Positions 22,052 to 34,686 of a DNA stretch of 64,000 nucleotides are shown piece after piece. How positions within the stretch are numbered: the first letter of the stretch is position 1; every line of letters starts with the position of its first letter. A model generated the notes under the pieces. The model was not told where the DNA came from, made no database searches, and saw nothing but the letters and a program-made list of their open reading frames with translations. This stretch comes from Rapana venosa. Taxonomy: Eukaryota > Mollusca > Gastropoda > Neogastropoda > Muricidae. Location: assembly GCA_028751875.1 (NCBI GenBank), contig CM054135.1, positions 54,809,351 through 54,873,350 of the forward strand. Reading direction: 5' to 3'. The position numbers were made by a program, and so were the translations under genes.

Positions 22052-22084
<33 letters not shown>
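21541..22084. other. No gene; GA array 22056-22088
   Basis: Unique sequence with two cgtcac/gtgacgtca-type sites near 21750-21845; no exon recognised. Confidence 0.4.
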
Positions 22085-22090
<6 letters not shown>

Positions 22091-22276
22091 TCGAACTCGA
22101 ACTCGAAGGATTTATTCACAAAGAGGCCATCGGCCCATACATGAAGGTGTTGGTTGCCTAAATACATAGTATTTTGGTGGTGGTGGTGGTTGGGGGGAAG
22201 CAATAGTAACGACAATATATTATTGTATAACAGAAAAGTCAGTTACAAAAATATGACTTAGGATAACAATATCTGT

Positions 22277-22285
<9 letters not shown>
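22085..22285 (-). repeat. Dispersed repeat D, uninterrupted copy
   Basis: The reverse strand gives the same order without the LINE: taagtcatatttttgtaact, gttactattgcttcccccc, accaaaatactatgtattta, tcatgtatgggccgatggcc, ttcgagttcgagttcgag. Confidence 0.85.
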
Positions 22286-22338
<53 letters not shown>

Positions 22339-22440
22339 GAGAGAGGAGGGAGGGGGGAGGAGTGGGGAGGGGGGGGGGGCAATTCCTTGGAATGTTTGTC
22401 ACAGGAGGACTATGAGGGAGGTGGGGAGGGGGGGGAATTC
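22274..22440. repeat. (GA)n and G-rich tract
   Basis: GA 22274-22334, then GGA/G runs to about 22435. Confidence 0.9.
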
Positions 22441-23084
22441 TTTGCGAATGTTTGTCGCAGGAAGACTATCATCAAGACGAGTTCTCCATCATACTGCCCA
22501 TCACACACCCTCCCACTCATTCTATCAGCCAAACCGTCTCAGGTTCTGTTCAGCTTTCCCCTGTCTTGTCACCAAGCCAGTCTGTCTTCTTGCTCTGCAG
22601 CTAATAATTCGACACCACCCCCAGCTCCAGAGATGAATAAGAGTCTAACCTAATTTTGTCTCCTGTCCGGCAGTCCAGGCACAGCCAGTCAATACCATGG
22701 CAATCCTTTGTGTCAAAAGATGTATGTTTGAAGTCTGTATAAAAAAAAATTTCTTTTCTAATTTGTGAGAAGAGAAGAATGAGTTGCAACATAACTTTAT
22801 TCAGGTAAATTACAGAATCATTATGATTCGTATCAATGTGCCTGTCAGTATTGTAATTGCCTTTCAAGAAATGATTAAAGTGTTTTTGACTTGACTTTTA
22901 CAAAAGCGACCTGAATGGACAATAAGAAAGTGTCCATAATGTCTCATCTTGTCTGGATGATAATGTGCTAATGTCAAATACTGACAGTAACTGAGGTAAT
23001 GTCTATCAGATCTCCTCCAAGCGTCAGATGAATTGACAGACCAGTGAATCAGTGCAAACAGGCGAAGAAGATGCAGCATTTGAA
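22441..23084. other. No gene recognised
   Basis: Unique sequence; contains atgattaaagtgtttttgac ttgactt (about 22871), a repeat end shared with 6570-6600. Confidence 0.4.
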
Positions 23085-23345
23085 GCCATCAGCGCAGTAT
23101 CTCGGTGTCAAACTTCAACAGACACTCTCAGCGCAAGAACCCCGTCCTAGCAACGCCTGCCGGGCTGCCCGGATGTATCACATCTGTAAGATATTCCCCA
23201 CCCTGCGATGTCAATCTGCACATTATTCGTGCCCTTGTTATTTTCCGTTTGGACAATTGTTGCAGCGTGGAGTCGTTGTGTCAATACGGGGATGGGGGTA
23301 TAAGATCTTCAAGATCAACACAACTAGATTGGATACAGAGCCATT
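23085..23345 (+). mobile_element. Decayed CR1/L2-like reverse transcriptase fragment
   Basis: The plus strand encodes QYLGVKLQQTLSAQ and NACRAARMYHICKIFPTL; after a frameshift, NLHIIRALVIFRLDNCCS and ESLCQYGDG follow. This matches the conserved C-terminal order LGV-LD--LS, C-------L--I--I, ALV-SRLDYCN of CR1-type elements. The clade is tentative. Confidence 0.55.
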
Positions 23346-24714
23346 GCTTTGAAAACTTTAAAACATTTCTCTTGGTAGCAAAAAAAAATCGTTTAACAAC
23401 AAGCAGGGCAGAAGACATGCAGTTCTTGAAGCAAGAACTTGCGAAACGTTTAACCTTTCTGAAACTGAAAAACGAAATAAACAAAAAAACTCAAAACCAA
23501 CAAACAAACAAAAAAATCCCCCCACCCAAGCGTTCCTACGGGTGTAACTGCAGACAGGGGTAAGGTTGTTTAATCACGACGTCAGCCCGTTTCCTTACTT
23601 CTTATGAGTCAGAAATGTCAATAACACCAAGAACCAGGAGGAAGACCAGAGCTCTGTTGACACCTGCTCAAGAAGGCTTGGTAAAGCAAGGCAAAGCAGG
23701 CGAGGCAAGGCAAAGTACAGTTATTTCAAATGTAGAAGAAACTGTTAAATCCATTCCAGCATCACTATTAGCAACAAAGACCTACAGTGCTAAATCGACC
23801 AGCTGCCAGTAGAAGATGCCGTCTTCAGACGAGGACTGGCCTGACACACTCTGAAAGCCTGACATCATCTGAGGAAGGCGAGGCAAACTGCAATCTTCAT
23901 CGCAAGTGAAATAAAGGGCAACTAAGGATCACCTGGTACTAAGTTCTAAATGCAGACTCTACATAGTAATGGTCTGTTTATGAGATCAACTGGGGAAAAA
24001 TAGCACAGAACGGATATCAAGAAAGCAATGGGCTTGTCTCAGTCAGCCAGCCAGCCAGCCAGTTAGCCAACCAGCTAGTCTGACAGTGGCCCGTGACTTA
24101 GAGGAACAGTGGGCTTTAGGTAAGTCAGTCACAGGTAAAACAGTTTTGTCGATCGTCCTTTAGTCAGTCAGTACCTCTGTCAGTAGTGCACCAGTCTATA
24201 TGTCAGGAAGTACATTGCAATAGCACAAATCGCCTGATACTGTTAGGATTTTATCTCCAAAACTGGACGATGACCAATCTACCAGATAATAGCCCTGAAG
24301 AGCTTTCCTCCAAGACTTAGTCAACTCCAATCTTGGAGCTATTTTCCAGAAGAAGGAGAAAGCTAGGGTAATGCTATATCCTTAATGCCTTCGACATTTT
24401 GCTGCTGCTCTCTCCTGAATTTCCTATGGGTTTATTGATGTGCACGGGTTGCTAAGCAGAGGCTTTCTTGAAGTGGTGTTTCTCCCCCCTCTGTCCACTT
24501 CGATCCATCTAGAAATGGTTTTTACTTTCTGTGATCGTTGAACAAAGCTGCAGGGCCCGTTCCAGCAAGTTAAGTCTTCATGGAGGAACTTCCTTACGTG
24601 CAAAAACATCGTTCACGGGTAAGGGCGGTCCGTCCGCCTTTCCATTTTAACTAATATGTACTCTGATACTGAGCCCGCTTATTTGCACCCCTCCCCTCCC
24701 CTTCTCTCCAGTTA

Positions 24715-24716
<2 letters not shown>
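23346..24716. other. No gene recognised
   Basis: A-rich at first, then mixed, with short GGCAAGGCAAAG and CCAG repeats (about 23690-23720, 24044-24062). Confidence 0.4.

Positions 24717-24801
<85 letters not shown>
24717..24801. repeat. (TG)n, about 42 units
   Basis: Pure TG run. Confidence 0.95.
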
Positions 24802-24802
<1 letters not shown>

Positions 24803-25365
24803 CATAAAAAAAGCAACAACAACAAAAGTAGAACCAATGCTAACAACATATATTGCAGATACAGCACCAAAAAACAACCCCAAACAAACTACCAAAAACA
24901 AACCAAAAATAGAGGCCATTAGCTATAGGACTGCAAAAGTAGACAAAACCACTAACTAAACTGTATGGTGACCACCACCGCCCCACCACAACAACAACAA
25001 CAATAACAACACTGGCGATTGCAAAATGTGTTTTAGCTGGAAATTAAAATGAGTGGAGACTTGCATCTTGAAGTTTATAGTGTGTAGAGATTCAGAAACT
25101 GTGCTTGCACTATAAGTGTATGGCAATTATCTAGCTAAGGCTGACCACTTGGCTGGATACAAACCTTATGACCCCCCTTGCATCCTTTCAATAGGATCCC
25201 CAAACACATGGCACAAAGATTCACTAGGTGGTATTTTCTCCTATTTTTTCTTTTGGTGCAACATATATTTTATATTATATTTTCTTCCTCTTTTTATCAT
25301 CGTCGCTTGATGGCAACTTTGAAAGGCTACAGGAACATCAAATATTCTTGTGAATGTGATTGACA
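24802..25365. other. No gene seen
   Basis: AT-rich unique sequence leading into the 20-bp minisatellite. Confidence 0.4.
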
Positions 25366-26060
25366 CTGTAACAATCCATGTTATATGGTGACAATCCATG
25401 TTATATGGTAACAATCCATGTTATATGGTAGCTATCCATGTTATATGGTAACAATCCATGCTATGTAGTGACAATCAATACTATGTGGTGGTAATCCATG
25501 CTATGTGGTGGTTATCCATGCTATGTGGTGGTAATCCATGCTATGTGGTTGTAATCCATGCTATGTGGTGGTAATCCATGCTATGTGGTTGTAATCCATG
25601 CTATGTGGTGGTAATCCATGCTATGTGGTTGTAATCCATGCTATGTGGTGGTAATCCATGCTATGTGGTTGTAATCCATGCTATGTGGTGGTAATCCATG
25701 CTATGTGGTGGTAATCCATGCTATGTGGTTGTAATCCATGCTATGTGGTGGTAATCCATGCTATGTGGTGGTAATCTATGCTATGTAGCGAAAATCAATG
25801 CTATGTGGTGGCAATTCATGCTATGTGATGGCAATTAATTTTATGTGATGACAACCCATGGTAAATGGTGGTAGTCAGTGCTATGTGGTGGTTAATCGAT
25901 GCTATGTGGTGGCAATCCATGCTCTGTAGCGACAGTCGATGCTCTGTGGTGACAATCAATGAGGTGACAATCAATGCTATTTGGCGATAATCTATGCTAT
26001 AGGGTGACACTCAGTACCAGGTGGTGCCACTCAATTCTGTGTCAGTCAAACCTATGTGAT
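25366..26060. repeat. Minisatellite, about 34 units of 20 bp
   Basis: The unit is gtaatccatgctatgtggtg. It is perfectly phased from about 25381 to 25860 (three units per 60 bp) and degenerate at both ends. Between 25541 and 25760 units with ggtt and ggtg alternate, forming a 40-bp higher-order period. Confidence 0.95.
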
Positions 26061-26842
26061 AACAATCAATCAGTCAATCATGATAGTTATAACTCGGCCC
26101 ACCACAGAAGCCATATCAGGGCTAATAACTCCCCCACTGTTGGAATTTGATACTGAGAATCTGTTTACGAATTAAAATCTCAAAACTAGAACCATTTAAG
26201 TCACCCCTTCTTTCTCCACCTTGACAACACCCCCAGCCAGCTACAATGGCGGCCATCACGTTATGAAAGTGTCCCAGACCCAGACCCCAAACTTTGGTGA
26301 ATGATTGATGTTAGCAATGTGCCAACGTTCACATTAATATGTTTTTGCTTTGCAATAATATGTTGAGATTGTCTTCATCCTTGACAAGCTGCTAAACACA
26401 ACAGCAAGTACTCTCCATTAAAAGGGGGAAATCCTCTGAAGTCGGAATATGGCTGCCTTTGATTATGGCGATATATTTGAAAACGGCCATACACGCAAAC
26501 TCCTTATCTAGTGTGTGTTCACTATATCAGAGCTGTGATTCTGGAGTGTGACAAGTAAGACAAGATGGCATATTGCAGGTGACTCCCTGGGTGTCAAGCT
26601 GGGGAACGCCCAATAACAAGGTCGGTAAAGTAAAGTAACACGCCAATATGAAATCTTATAACAAAGCCAATGATGTTCATCATTAAAAAAAAAATCATTT
26701 AGACTCGATCTAAACTGCTGCAACGTGACTTGGAAACGAAAAAACAACACCATCAGCCAGTACATCAAAATAAGAACAGGAACAGCAATACAGCAGTGAC
26801 AACAGTAACAACAGGAACGCAATAACAACGCCAACAACAATA
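26061..26842. other. No gene; repeat E fragment at 26430-26525
   Basis: Rest unique. Confidence 0.4.
26430..26525 (+). repeat. Dispersed repeat E, second copy
   Basis: tctgaagtcggaatatggct, tatttgaaaacggccataca, cgcaaactccttatctagtg. Confidence 0.5.
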
Positions 26843-26862
26843 AAATATATATATATATATAT

Positions 26863-26916
<54 letters not shown>

Positions 26917-26932
26917 GAGAGAGAGGAGAGAG

Positions 26933-26968
<36 letters not shown>
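26843..26968. repeat. (AT)n then (GA)n
   Basis: AT 26843-26916, GA 26917-26968. Confidence 0.95.
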
Positions 26969-26969
<1 letters not shown>

Positions 26970-28929
26970 AGTCATAATTATTGTGGTCAAAAAGGGGAGT
27001 TCAGGAGAGAAAATAAACATGGCAGCCATCATGATGCACTTGTGTACGAGGTACACTGTAATTTTGCTGAAATATGACAAACACCACCGCCACCATCACC
27101 AACAATTTACAGCAACAACTTCAACAACAACATAAATAACAAACAGAAACAACATCGAAGAATACTGAGGTAAAAGACAGGGAAGAAGACATTTTAAAAG
27201 ATAAAAAAGATGGCCGCCAACACTGAAGATCACAAAGTGGACTACGTGTTGACAAGCCCAGGAAGTAGAGGGAAAAGCACTAATGCTGTGTAACATTATA
27301 CCGTTGATCCTCAATTCGCTCTATCGATCAGTCTGGTCCTCTGTCAAGACAACTTAGTCCCTCTTCCACCCCTGCCTGTCTGTCTGTCTGCCTCTTGCTC
27401 ACTGAGAGAGAGAGAGAGAGAGAGAGGAGAGCGTGGGTGTGAATGTCGGCGTGTTTATGAGCCTATATGCGGGCTGTTTGAAATTGTACTCTTTTTGCCC
27501 GTTTTTAAACTGATAGGTTTCGCAACAAATCGAAACTCAGAAAGAAAGACCACGTAAAGAAAGAAGCAAAGGAAGGAAAAAAGGCTGCACAGAAAGGAAC
27601 TAAAGGGAGGCATAAACCAAAGACTATGACAGATCTAGTTTCTTGGATTGCCAAAAAGAGAAGTGCCACAAAATAGTAAAAGCCAGTTATGTAGCTCTTG
27701 CTGGGAACAAAACTCATTATCAAATGAGGTGCTCTAAGTGCAGTTTTGTTCTATTTTCTGGTTATTTGGTTTATTCCTTACTGTTTTCTGTTTGCTTGTT
27801 TTGTCTTTTGGTTTATTTTGTTTAGTATTTTGTTTGTATTGTTATGGCATCATTTCTACGACATCGAAATACTGCTGATTACTACGTGCTCCTCACATAT
27901 TGTTTTATTTATTTATTTATTCTTTTATATCGAGGATACATAGGTGATATATAGCAACACCTACGCTCGACAGGTGGGGCACCATGAAGCCACCAACCCA
28001 CATGAGGCCCTGCACTGTTGTACATCACTTGGGCTTTGTTCATCATCTTGCTATGATCCATTGTACCAGAACGTGGTATCTATGCAATCATCGTGCTTCC
28101 GACATCATAGGCAATCACAGAGCCAGGCAGAATGGTTTCTCTCGCTTAGGATGTGAGGATCTTGTTCGTCCACTACCTGTCCCCTAAGGCTGCAGACTGT
28201 CAACACTTTGACGTGAACTCCCCATAGTGAACCTTTCATTCCAGCATTGTTCGTAAGTGGGTGAGACCAGAACTACTTTCAACACGACGTTCTAAAGTAT
28301 TTCACTGTACGATTTTTAGGGTGTTTCTGCTAGAGTAGGCCTATTTCTATGGTCACTGCATCAAACTTGCAGTAGGCCACAAAATACTACTGTTCTTACT
28401 GATGCACACAGTAAAGTGAAGATGGGCAGACATTTTGAAACTTAGATCAGAGTAAGACTTTTTTGTTGGTGGTGGGTGGGGGTGGGGGGTGGGGGGTTAT
28501 ATTGTGTCAATCAGGCTGAAAATAATAATGCTATATAGTTTTATTGTTTGACACTACATAACCGAGTTGTACTCTACTCTCTGTCAAAGGTATCCTGGCC
28601 TTCACGAAGCTCGAAAGTGACGAAGACCTTATCCTATGCTAGTCAGGCTGCTGTGAAAAAACACTCTCATTGTATCTGTATTTCATTTTGTCAGTCAGTT
28701 ATACGCTACTTTTCGCCAGGTTCCAATCTTTCCACTGAATCCATTGGCTATAACAGTTGACTGCTGACTAGCGGAGCTCTTAAATCCCACACAGATAATA
28801 TGCATGTGATGGATGTCGAGCCCCAATTCCTCTGTCGACTGTCCACAGCACTTACCACTGTGCAACTGAAGTTAGCTCACAGACAAATGATAAATGAACA
28901 CTATACCCCCAAGGAAATTTCTTTCTTCG

Positions 28930-28930
<1 letters not shown>
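26969..28930. other. No gene recognised
   Basis: Short GA array at 27403-27428; SINE A stub at 27902; otherwise unique, T-rich in places. Confidence 0.4.
27902..27938 (-). mobile_element. SINE family A tail-1 stub
   Basis: (TTTA)n followed by ttcttttatatcgaggata only; an extreme 5' truncation. Confidence 0.6.
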
Positions 28931-28984
<54 letters not shown>

Positions 28985-29035
28985 CGTTGTTGTTCTTGTT
29001 GTTGTTAATGGTGATGATGTTGACAGAGATGAAAG
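28931..29035. repeat. (TG)n and GTT/GAT patches
   Basis: TG 28931-28976, CG run, then GTT repeats. Confidence 0.9.
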
Positions 29036-29064
29036 CGTTTAGAAAACCAGCACTCTGTTTTTTA

Positions 29065-29186
29065 ATGTTTTTTATTTTATTCTTTTATATCTAGGATAAC
29101 AGAATAAGCACTTATGTGCTTTTTTACATCCAGTCCCCGTGTGTATGCGGTTTTGTAAACTTAGTCATCTGTTCCCACCGGCAAAG
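29065..29186 (-). mobile_element. SINE family A 3' fragment (tail 1)
   Basis: ttttatatctaggataacag to catctgttcccaccggcaaa. It ends before the tRNA head. Just right of it, tactcaccaggttgtaa occurs twice (about 29210 and 29234). Confidence 0.8.
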
Positions 29187-29559
29187 TAAGTTAGATAAGA
29201 GTTCTTCTACTCACCAGGTTGTAATATATATTATACTCACCAGGTTGTAAAAAACAGCAAAAAAGCATTCACAGAACAACACAGACTCTGCAAAAGCACC
29301 CCCCCCCCCCCCACCCCTCATCCCCGAAATGTTAAAGTAAACCTATGAAATCTCACGCTGGGTGTCAATTCGGTTCGAAAGGTTGTTTTTTGTAGCCTAG
29401 TCCGTGTCATTTGATACAGTGACCAACTAGCCTACATTCAGGTTTTAGCAGAACGCTTGAAAATAACAATTCACGGTGACACGTGGTATTAGCAAAAGTG
29501 CCTCTCTAATCTCGATACCTTGGAGAGACAACGTTGGTGTAAAGAGAGAGAGAGAGAGA

Positions 29560-29605
<46 letters not shown>

Positions 29606-29640
29606 CCCGATATTGTTGATTAATTTAATATCATAAATTA
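29187..29640. other. No gene; poly-C 29300-29313, GA array 29540-29600
   Basis: The rest is unique sequence between two SINEs. Confidence 0.5.
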
Positions 29641-29925
29641 ATGCACTCGCTTTCCCCCAGCCAAGTTAAGCAGCGTCGAGCGTGGTTACCAGTTGGATGG
29701 GTGACCGTTTGCGCGCCTTGGCTTCAGTACAGTTCCCCCAGTTCACCCAGCTGTAAATGGGTACCTGCCCTCTTTAGGGTCAGAGAAGGTAAAGCAGCGA
29801 GGGAGAGGAGATGGGCGCCGCCCTCAATATGCTGGCCCTAGAGAAGTGAGGTCTCTGACGCCTCGCTCCCCTACGACCTTATAGGTTAGGGGACTCCTTT
29901 ACCTTACCTTTACCTTTTACAGTTT
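29641..29925 (+). mobile_element. Second copy of the tRNA/5S chimeric SINE, 5' truncated
   Basis: It starts at gcactcgctttcccccagcc, so the tRNA A box is lost but the 5S-like part is complete. It differs from the 35.5 kb copy by about three substitutions over roughly 245 bp, plus the tail. The 66-codon frame seen in both copies is a by-product of this conservation. Confidence 0.85.
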
Positions 29926-30307
29926 AATACACACGCACGTCAGCGTGCGCGTGGGTCAAGACAAACTATGCACTTGCCAATGAGATGCATGCAGGCGTGT
30001 TTACAATGACAACAATAAGAAAGCTCTTCAGTGATTGCTAAAACGCATTAATGGGGTCTTTATCCATGCTTGTACTGATGATGATGATGATGATGATGAT
30101 GACGATGATGACAGCAATGGCGATGACGCCATAAGTGACGTCTGTTGATGACGAAGGTAGGACATTGATGAGGTCACTGCTTTCCTTGCTGGAGATCTAT
30201 TTAGTGATGGACGTGTTGTTCTAAGTCTTTTTGATGGCTCTGGAGATGTGCCTGTCTTATTCCTCTTTCTTTCTGGCTCTTCCAGCTACAGCTGTTTACA
30301 GCAGGAG
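29926..30307. other. No gene; (GAT)n at 30077-30110
   Basis: Unique otherwise. Confidence 0.4.
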
Positions 30308-30319
30308 GTGTTGTTGTTG

Positions 30320-30351
<32 letters not shown>

Positions 30352-30360
30352 GGTGGTGGT

Positions 30361-30422
<62 letters not shown>

Positions 30423-30572
30423 TGTGTGTTCTAACAGATGATGTATTTTTAATCTGTTGAGCAACGGTGTATCTGTCGGAGGGACACACTGAAGAGCGAG
30501 CTAGTACTCCTGCAGCCTGTAGGATCCTGTAGGGTCTTTACTGTTTGCCCTGTACACTGACTACATCATGAG

Positions 30573-30652
<80 letters not shown>

Positions 30653-30660
30653 CGCTAATG
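30308..30660. repeat. (GTT)n-(GGT)n-(TG)n, then another (TG)n
   Basis: GTT 30308-30336, GGT 30337-30362, TG 30362-30420, TG 30575-30648. Confidence 0.95.
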
Positions 30661-30831
30661 GGGAGATCTGTTTGATAAAGATGTTACTGTTACTGTCTTA
30701 AAGTATTGTTTTTGCTAGATTTTCTTTTTAAGTTATTTTTTTTATCAGTTGCATTCAGTTTATGCCAACAGTTTTGTCAATTGTTTGTACCAAGTTAACA
30801 GTTCAGTGATCACTAGCCCATATTAAAATTT

Positions 30832-30925
30832 GTTGAGCACGAGATCCGAGGTTCACCAATTGTAAGATGTTGCGTATGCCACAGTGTTGACCCACCATTA
30901 AGGTAGCCGCATTCCACCTTCGGGG
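30832..30925 (-). mobile_element. SINE family B 3' fragment
   Basis: Reverse of the conserved 3' part: gagatccgaggttcaccaat ... ccaccattaaggtagccgca. Confidence 0.75.
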
Positions 30926-31336
30926 AAACAAGAATATGTTAAATATTTGCTTTTTTAAAAAAGGCAGGCAAATAGACTGACTATGCAGAAAATATGCAAC
31001 GATAGGGGAAAAAAGGATAGAAAGAAAAGGGGTGATAGAAAAGATGAGATTTCTAGCACATAACTTCCTGAAGGTGGTGATGCTCTATATACTGGAAGCG
31101 ACCCCCCAGCATCTCAACGGGGGTAAACAAACAAATGAAAGCCCTGCCAAACCAAACAAATACCAACGAACCAACAGCCCACCAACATAAACGGGAAGAA
31201 AACGGGAAAGATAACAAACAAAACGAAACGTTAACACAATGTAGAAAGAACCGTTAACACTTAAAGAATTATGACATTTTCTGTGACATAAAGGTCACGA
31301 CTGTCTTGTACGCTCTGAAGAAAGTAAACATTGTCT
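30926..31336. other. No gene seen
   Basis: A-rich unique DNA up to the LINE target duplication. Confidence 0.4.
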
Positions 31337-31346
31337 AATCTTGTAT

Positions 31347-32252
31347 TGGAGTAAGACAAGGATGTGTGATGTCGGCAGTTCTCTTCAATCTGGCCATCGA
31401 TTGGGTGATGAGGAAGACGACAGAAGACACCCCAAGAGGGATTCGCTGGAGCCTGTTCTCAACACTAGACGACCTTGACTTTGCGGATGACCTGGCGCTG
31501 CTGTCCCACACACACCAACATATCCAGGAGAAGACCAGCAGACTCCAAACATTCGGACAGCAAGTGGGGCTTCGTATTAGCACCAAGGAGACAATGTCGC
31601 TCAATGTGAACACACCAGCCCCTGTGAAAGTGAATGGAACTGACCTGTGCCAGACAGACAAGTTCACATACCTTGGCAGCAGCATCAAACCAGAGGGCGG
31701 CACAAAAGAAGACATCCACAACAGTCTGGGCAAGGCCAGGAGTGGGTTTAGGGAGATGAACAATATCTGGAGATCAACTCAGTACAGCACCAACACCAAG
31801 CTGAAGCTATACCAGAGCTGTGTTGTATCTACGCTCCTGTACGGCTCTGAGTGCTGGAGGATGACGGAAGCGGATCTTACCAAACTTCGATCTTTTCACA
31901 CCATATGCCTCCGAAGAATTCTCCGGATATTTTGGCCAGAGAATATCTCCAATGAAGACCTACTACGGAGATGCAGGCAAGAAGACATGGGAACCATCAT
32001 CACCAGACGACGGTGGAAGTGGATTGGGCACATCCTCCGAAGAGACCCACAGTCAATCACAAGAACAGCATTGCACTAGACCCCAGAAGGAAGGAGAAAG
32101 AAAGGAAGACCAAAAGCAATGTGGAGGAGGACTGTAGAAAGTGAGATGAAGGCCATGCAGCACTCTTGGGGATCAGTGACTAGGTTGGCCCAGGATAGGC
32201 AGGAGTGGAAGCGCTTTGTTGCTGCCCTACACACCACCGGGTGTAATGGTTA

Positions 32253-32282
<30 letters not shown>
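31347..32282 (+). mobile_element. 5'-truncated LINE: reverse transcriptase fragment with one nonsense codon and 10-bp target duplication
   Basis: It starts at GVRQGCVMSAVLFNLAIDW, contains FADDLALLSH, KFTYLGSSI, LLYGSECW, RRRWKWIGHILRRD, GRRKKGRPKAMW, and ends [20 protein letters not shown] before TAA, followed by (ATG)n. The single in-frame TAG at 32077-32079 replaces a position that is usually Trp in such elements (ALH-W-TPEG). The target duplication aatcttgtat is at 31337-31346 and 32283-32292. The family is different from the 2513-3342 copy. Confidence 0.9.
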
Positions 32283-32284
<2 letters not shown>

Positions 32285-32292
32285 TCTTGTAT

Positions 32293-33277
32293 GTCCACCA
32301 CCTACATGTTATGCGCTGACTAAATGTAAAATTGCCGATTTGTTATGTTTTTCTGTTGTTTCTCCCTGCCAAAATATTCTGCGCTGATGGAAACGTAAAT
32401 TTCAGTGTCTGTGTGTGCATTTATCAAATGTTGTGTTTTTGTTTTATTTCTTTTCCTTGGTTTTGTTTGTTTTGGGCCATGTCAGTTTTTGATAACAGCT
32501 CTTTGATTTAAAAAAAAAGTCATACCCATCCTAAATTAATTGTACTAAAAGAAACTAACACTAGACTTCTTTTGGATAATAAGTTACAGTTCAAGCCATT
32601 GACATACATAACTTTATCATCCTTCTTCTATGTCGTACATACTCAAGTTTGAAAAAAAGTCCATATTTCGACAGTCTGTAATATTAAGGTTAATGTGCGA
32701 TTTGAGAACAAAAATCATGAATGCTTCAACACACAAAAGAAAAGAAAGAACCTGACAGAAGGAAAGAAGAAGAAAAAAAGATAGAAAGAGCAAACGAAAG
32801 AAAAAAAGTGTTGCCTCTCTCATGTCCACCTAACAAGTCAATTCAAAATGTAGAACTCATATCTTATTAACAAGACTATCTGATTCGACAAGTTCCAAAC
32901 ATTATTTTGTTTTGAAAGTTTATACTGTCAGAATTTAAACTGCAATCATTAAGAAAACAGTTTGTGATACAACATAGTTTGTCAAATTCTACTTGACATC
33001 AAAATATTATGTTTCATTGAAAACATCAAAACATTTTTTTCTGAAAACAAAAGTGCTAACAATATCAAGAACACAATAAAAAAACAAACAAACCCACATA
33101 CCTTTGCAATCAAACGGGATAATTTGTCAGCAGTTCAGAAAGTAGGCCCACTCTCACTCACTGACAGATCTTAATCACGGCAATAATCCATCAACATCTG
33201 TTGTTGTTGTTGTTGTTTTCTTTTTGCGGCAATGTTCTTCTCTTCAAGACCTTCAACAGCAGTGCTAAATCTGGTAG

Positions 33278-33313
<36 letters not shown>

Positions 33314-33993
33314 CTGGTTGCTTTAACCAGTCTGTCAGGACCTGGGCAGAGGAGAAGGCAGGCAGAAAGTTGGCAGCGCTCTCACAGCCATCACTGGTGC
33401 AAATGATTACCAGGACTGTCGACGACGACAAGAAGACACTGGCAATTTAATCCACCTGGTCATTAACTGGTGTCCCGCGCTGATTCTACAGTTGGGAGGC
33501 AGCCGGGCAGAGGAGGGAAACCCAATTACGTATTGTCTTCTTGGACCAGCCAGTCAAGTCCCTCGGCAACGCACGTGGCGGGGAATTTGGACGGGTGATC
33601 GACTAGGCAGGGGATGTAAAACCGTTGAATGATCTCATCACCTCGCTTCTTTGAAGCTCCTATCACGTTGCCTTGCTGCCTTCTGACGTTTCTTTCTGAC
33701 GCGGGCAAATAAAAAAAGGAGAACGAGGGGGAGGGGGAGGGGATAAGAGCGTGGGCGGGCAGGGCAGGAATATGAGACAGGGAGAGAGAGAGAGGGAGAG
33801 AGAGAGTTGGTTTCAGGGGAATTGATCTGGTCTATCGTGTTGATATTCACACATAGACTGATGTATCATGGGTATCATGTTCCTTCGCCTTAATGAAATT
33901 AACCTTTTTACTGCTCTGAATCTTCGTAATCCATTGAAAATGGATTTGTTTTCAACTGCAGGCTTGCAATGGATTTATATCTAACTGAAGGTT

Positions 33994-33995
<2 letters not shown>
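32293..33995. other. No gene recognised
   Basis: AT-rich unique DNA with TG at 33280-33312 and a GA/G-rich patch at 33720-33806. Confidence 0.4.
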
Positions 33996-34043
<48 letters not shown>

Positions 34044-34122
34044 ACACATATATATATATATTATATATATACTATATCATATATATATACTATATATATA
34101 TATAATATATATTATATATATT

Positions 34123-34158
<36 letters not shown>

Positions 34159-34168
34159 ATATATATTA
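33996..34168. repeat. (CA)n then (AT)n
   Basis: CA 33996-34042, AT-rich 34046-34166, largely self-complementary. Confidence 0.95.
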
Positions 34169-34477
34169 ACGACAAAGAATATATCAAAATAATCACTCTT
34201 TCTAGTCCCCCACCCCCCTCCCCATTTTTACGTTAGAAGGTCTACAGATGCCCATGCTGCTCATGTCCTCATATCAGGGTCCGGACTGAACAAATAAAAT
34301 GTCAAAGTTAAACCATTCAGTTCTCTAGATATTGGTGTCTGAGTTGCTATAGAAACAGTCGTCTGGGTCAAAATGACAAATGATTGAAGAGGTATCTTGG
34401 GGATGTAGCCTGGATGTGCCCAGCCTACCATCGAACTGTTCTCCCTCCTTTCTTTCTTTCTCCCTGTCACTCGTCCT

Positions 34478-34686
34478 GAGTGGATAGAGAGAGGAGACAT
34501 AAAAATGGCCCCGTCTCTTTATCGCCTGCCGTCATCACTGTGGAAGCACTGGTGTTTCCAAGGTATTTCGGTTTTAGCTGTGAATGGATGGACAGAAGAG
34601 ACATGAAAATGTTCCTGTCCCTTTTATTGCCTGCTGTTATCACTGTCAAAGCACCAGTGTTTTCCAAGGTGTTTCGGTTTTAAGCT
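34478..34686. repeat. Tandem duplication, about 104 bp, 2 copies
   Basis: The blocks from gagtggatagagagaggaga and from gaatggatggacagaagaga share tttatcgcctgccgtcatca / tttattgcctgctgttatca and end ttccaaggt(a/g)tttcggttt. Identity is about 80%. Confidence 0.85.

Noticed and set aside
29641..29841. Conserved 66-codon open frame, repeated within 35408-35761
   Set aside because: It lies wholly within the two copies of the 5S-type SINE; identity reflects recent transposition, not protein constraint.
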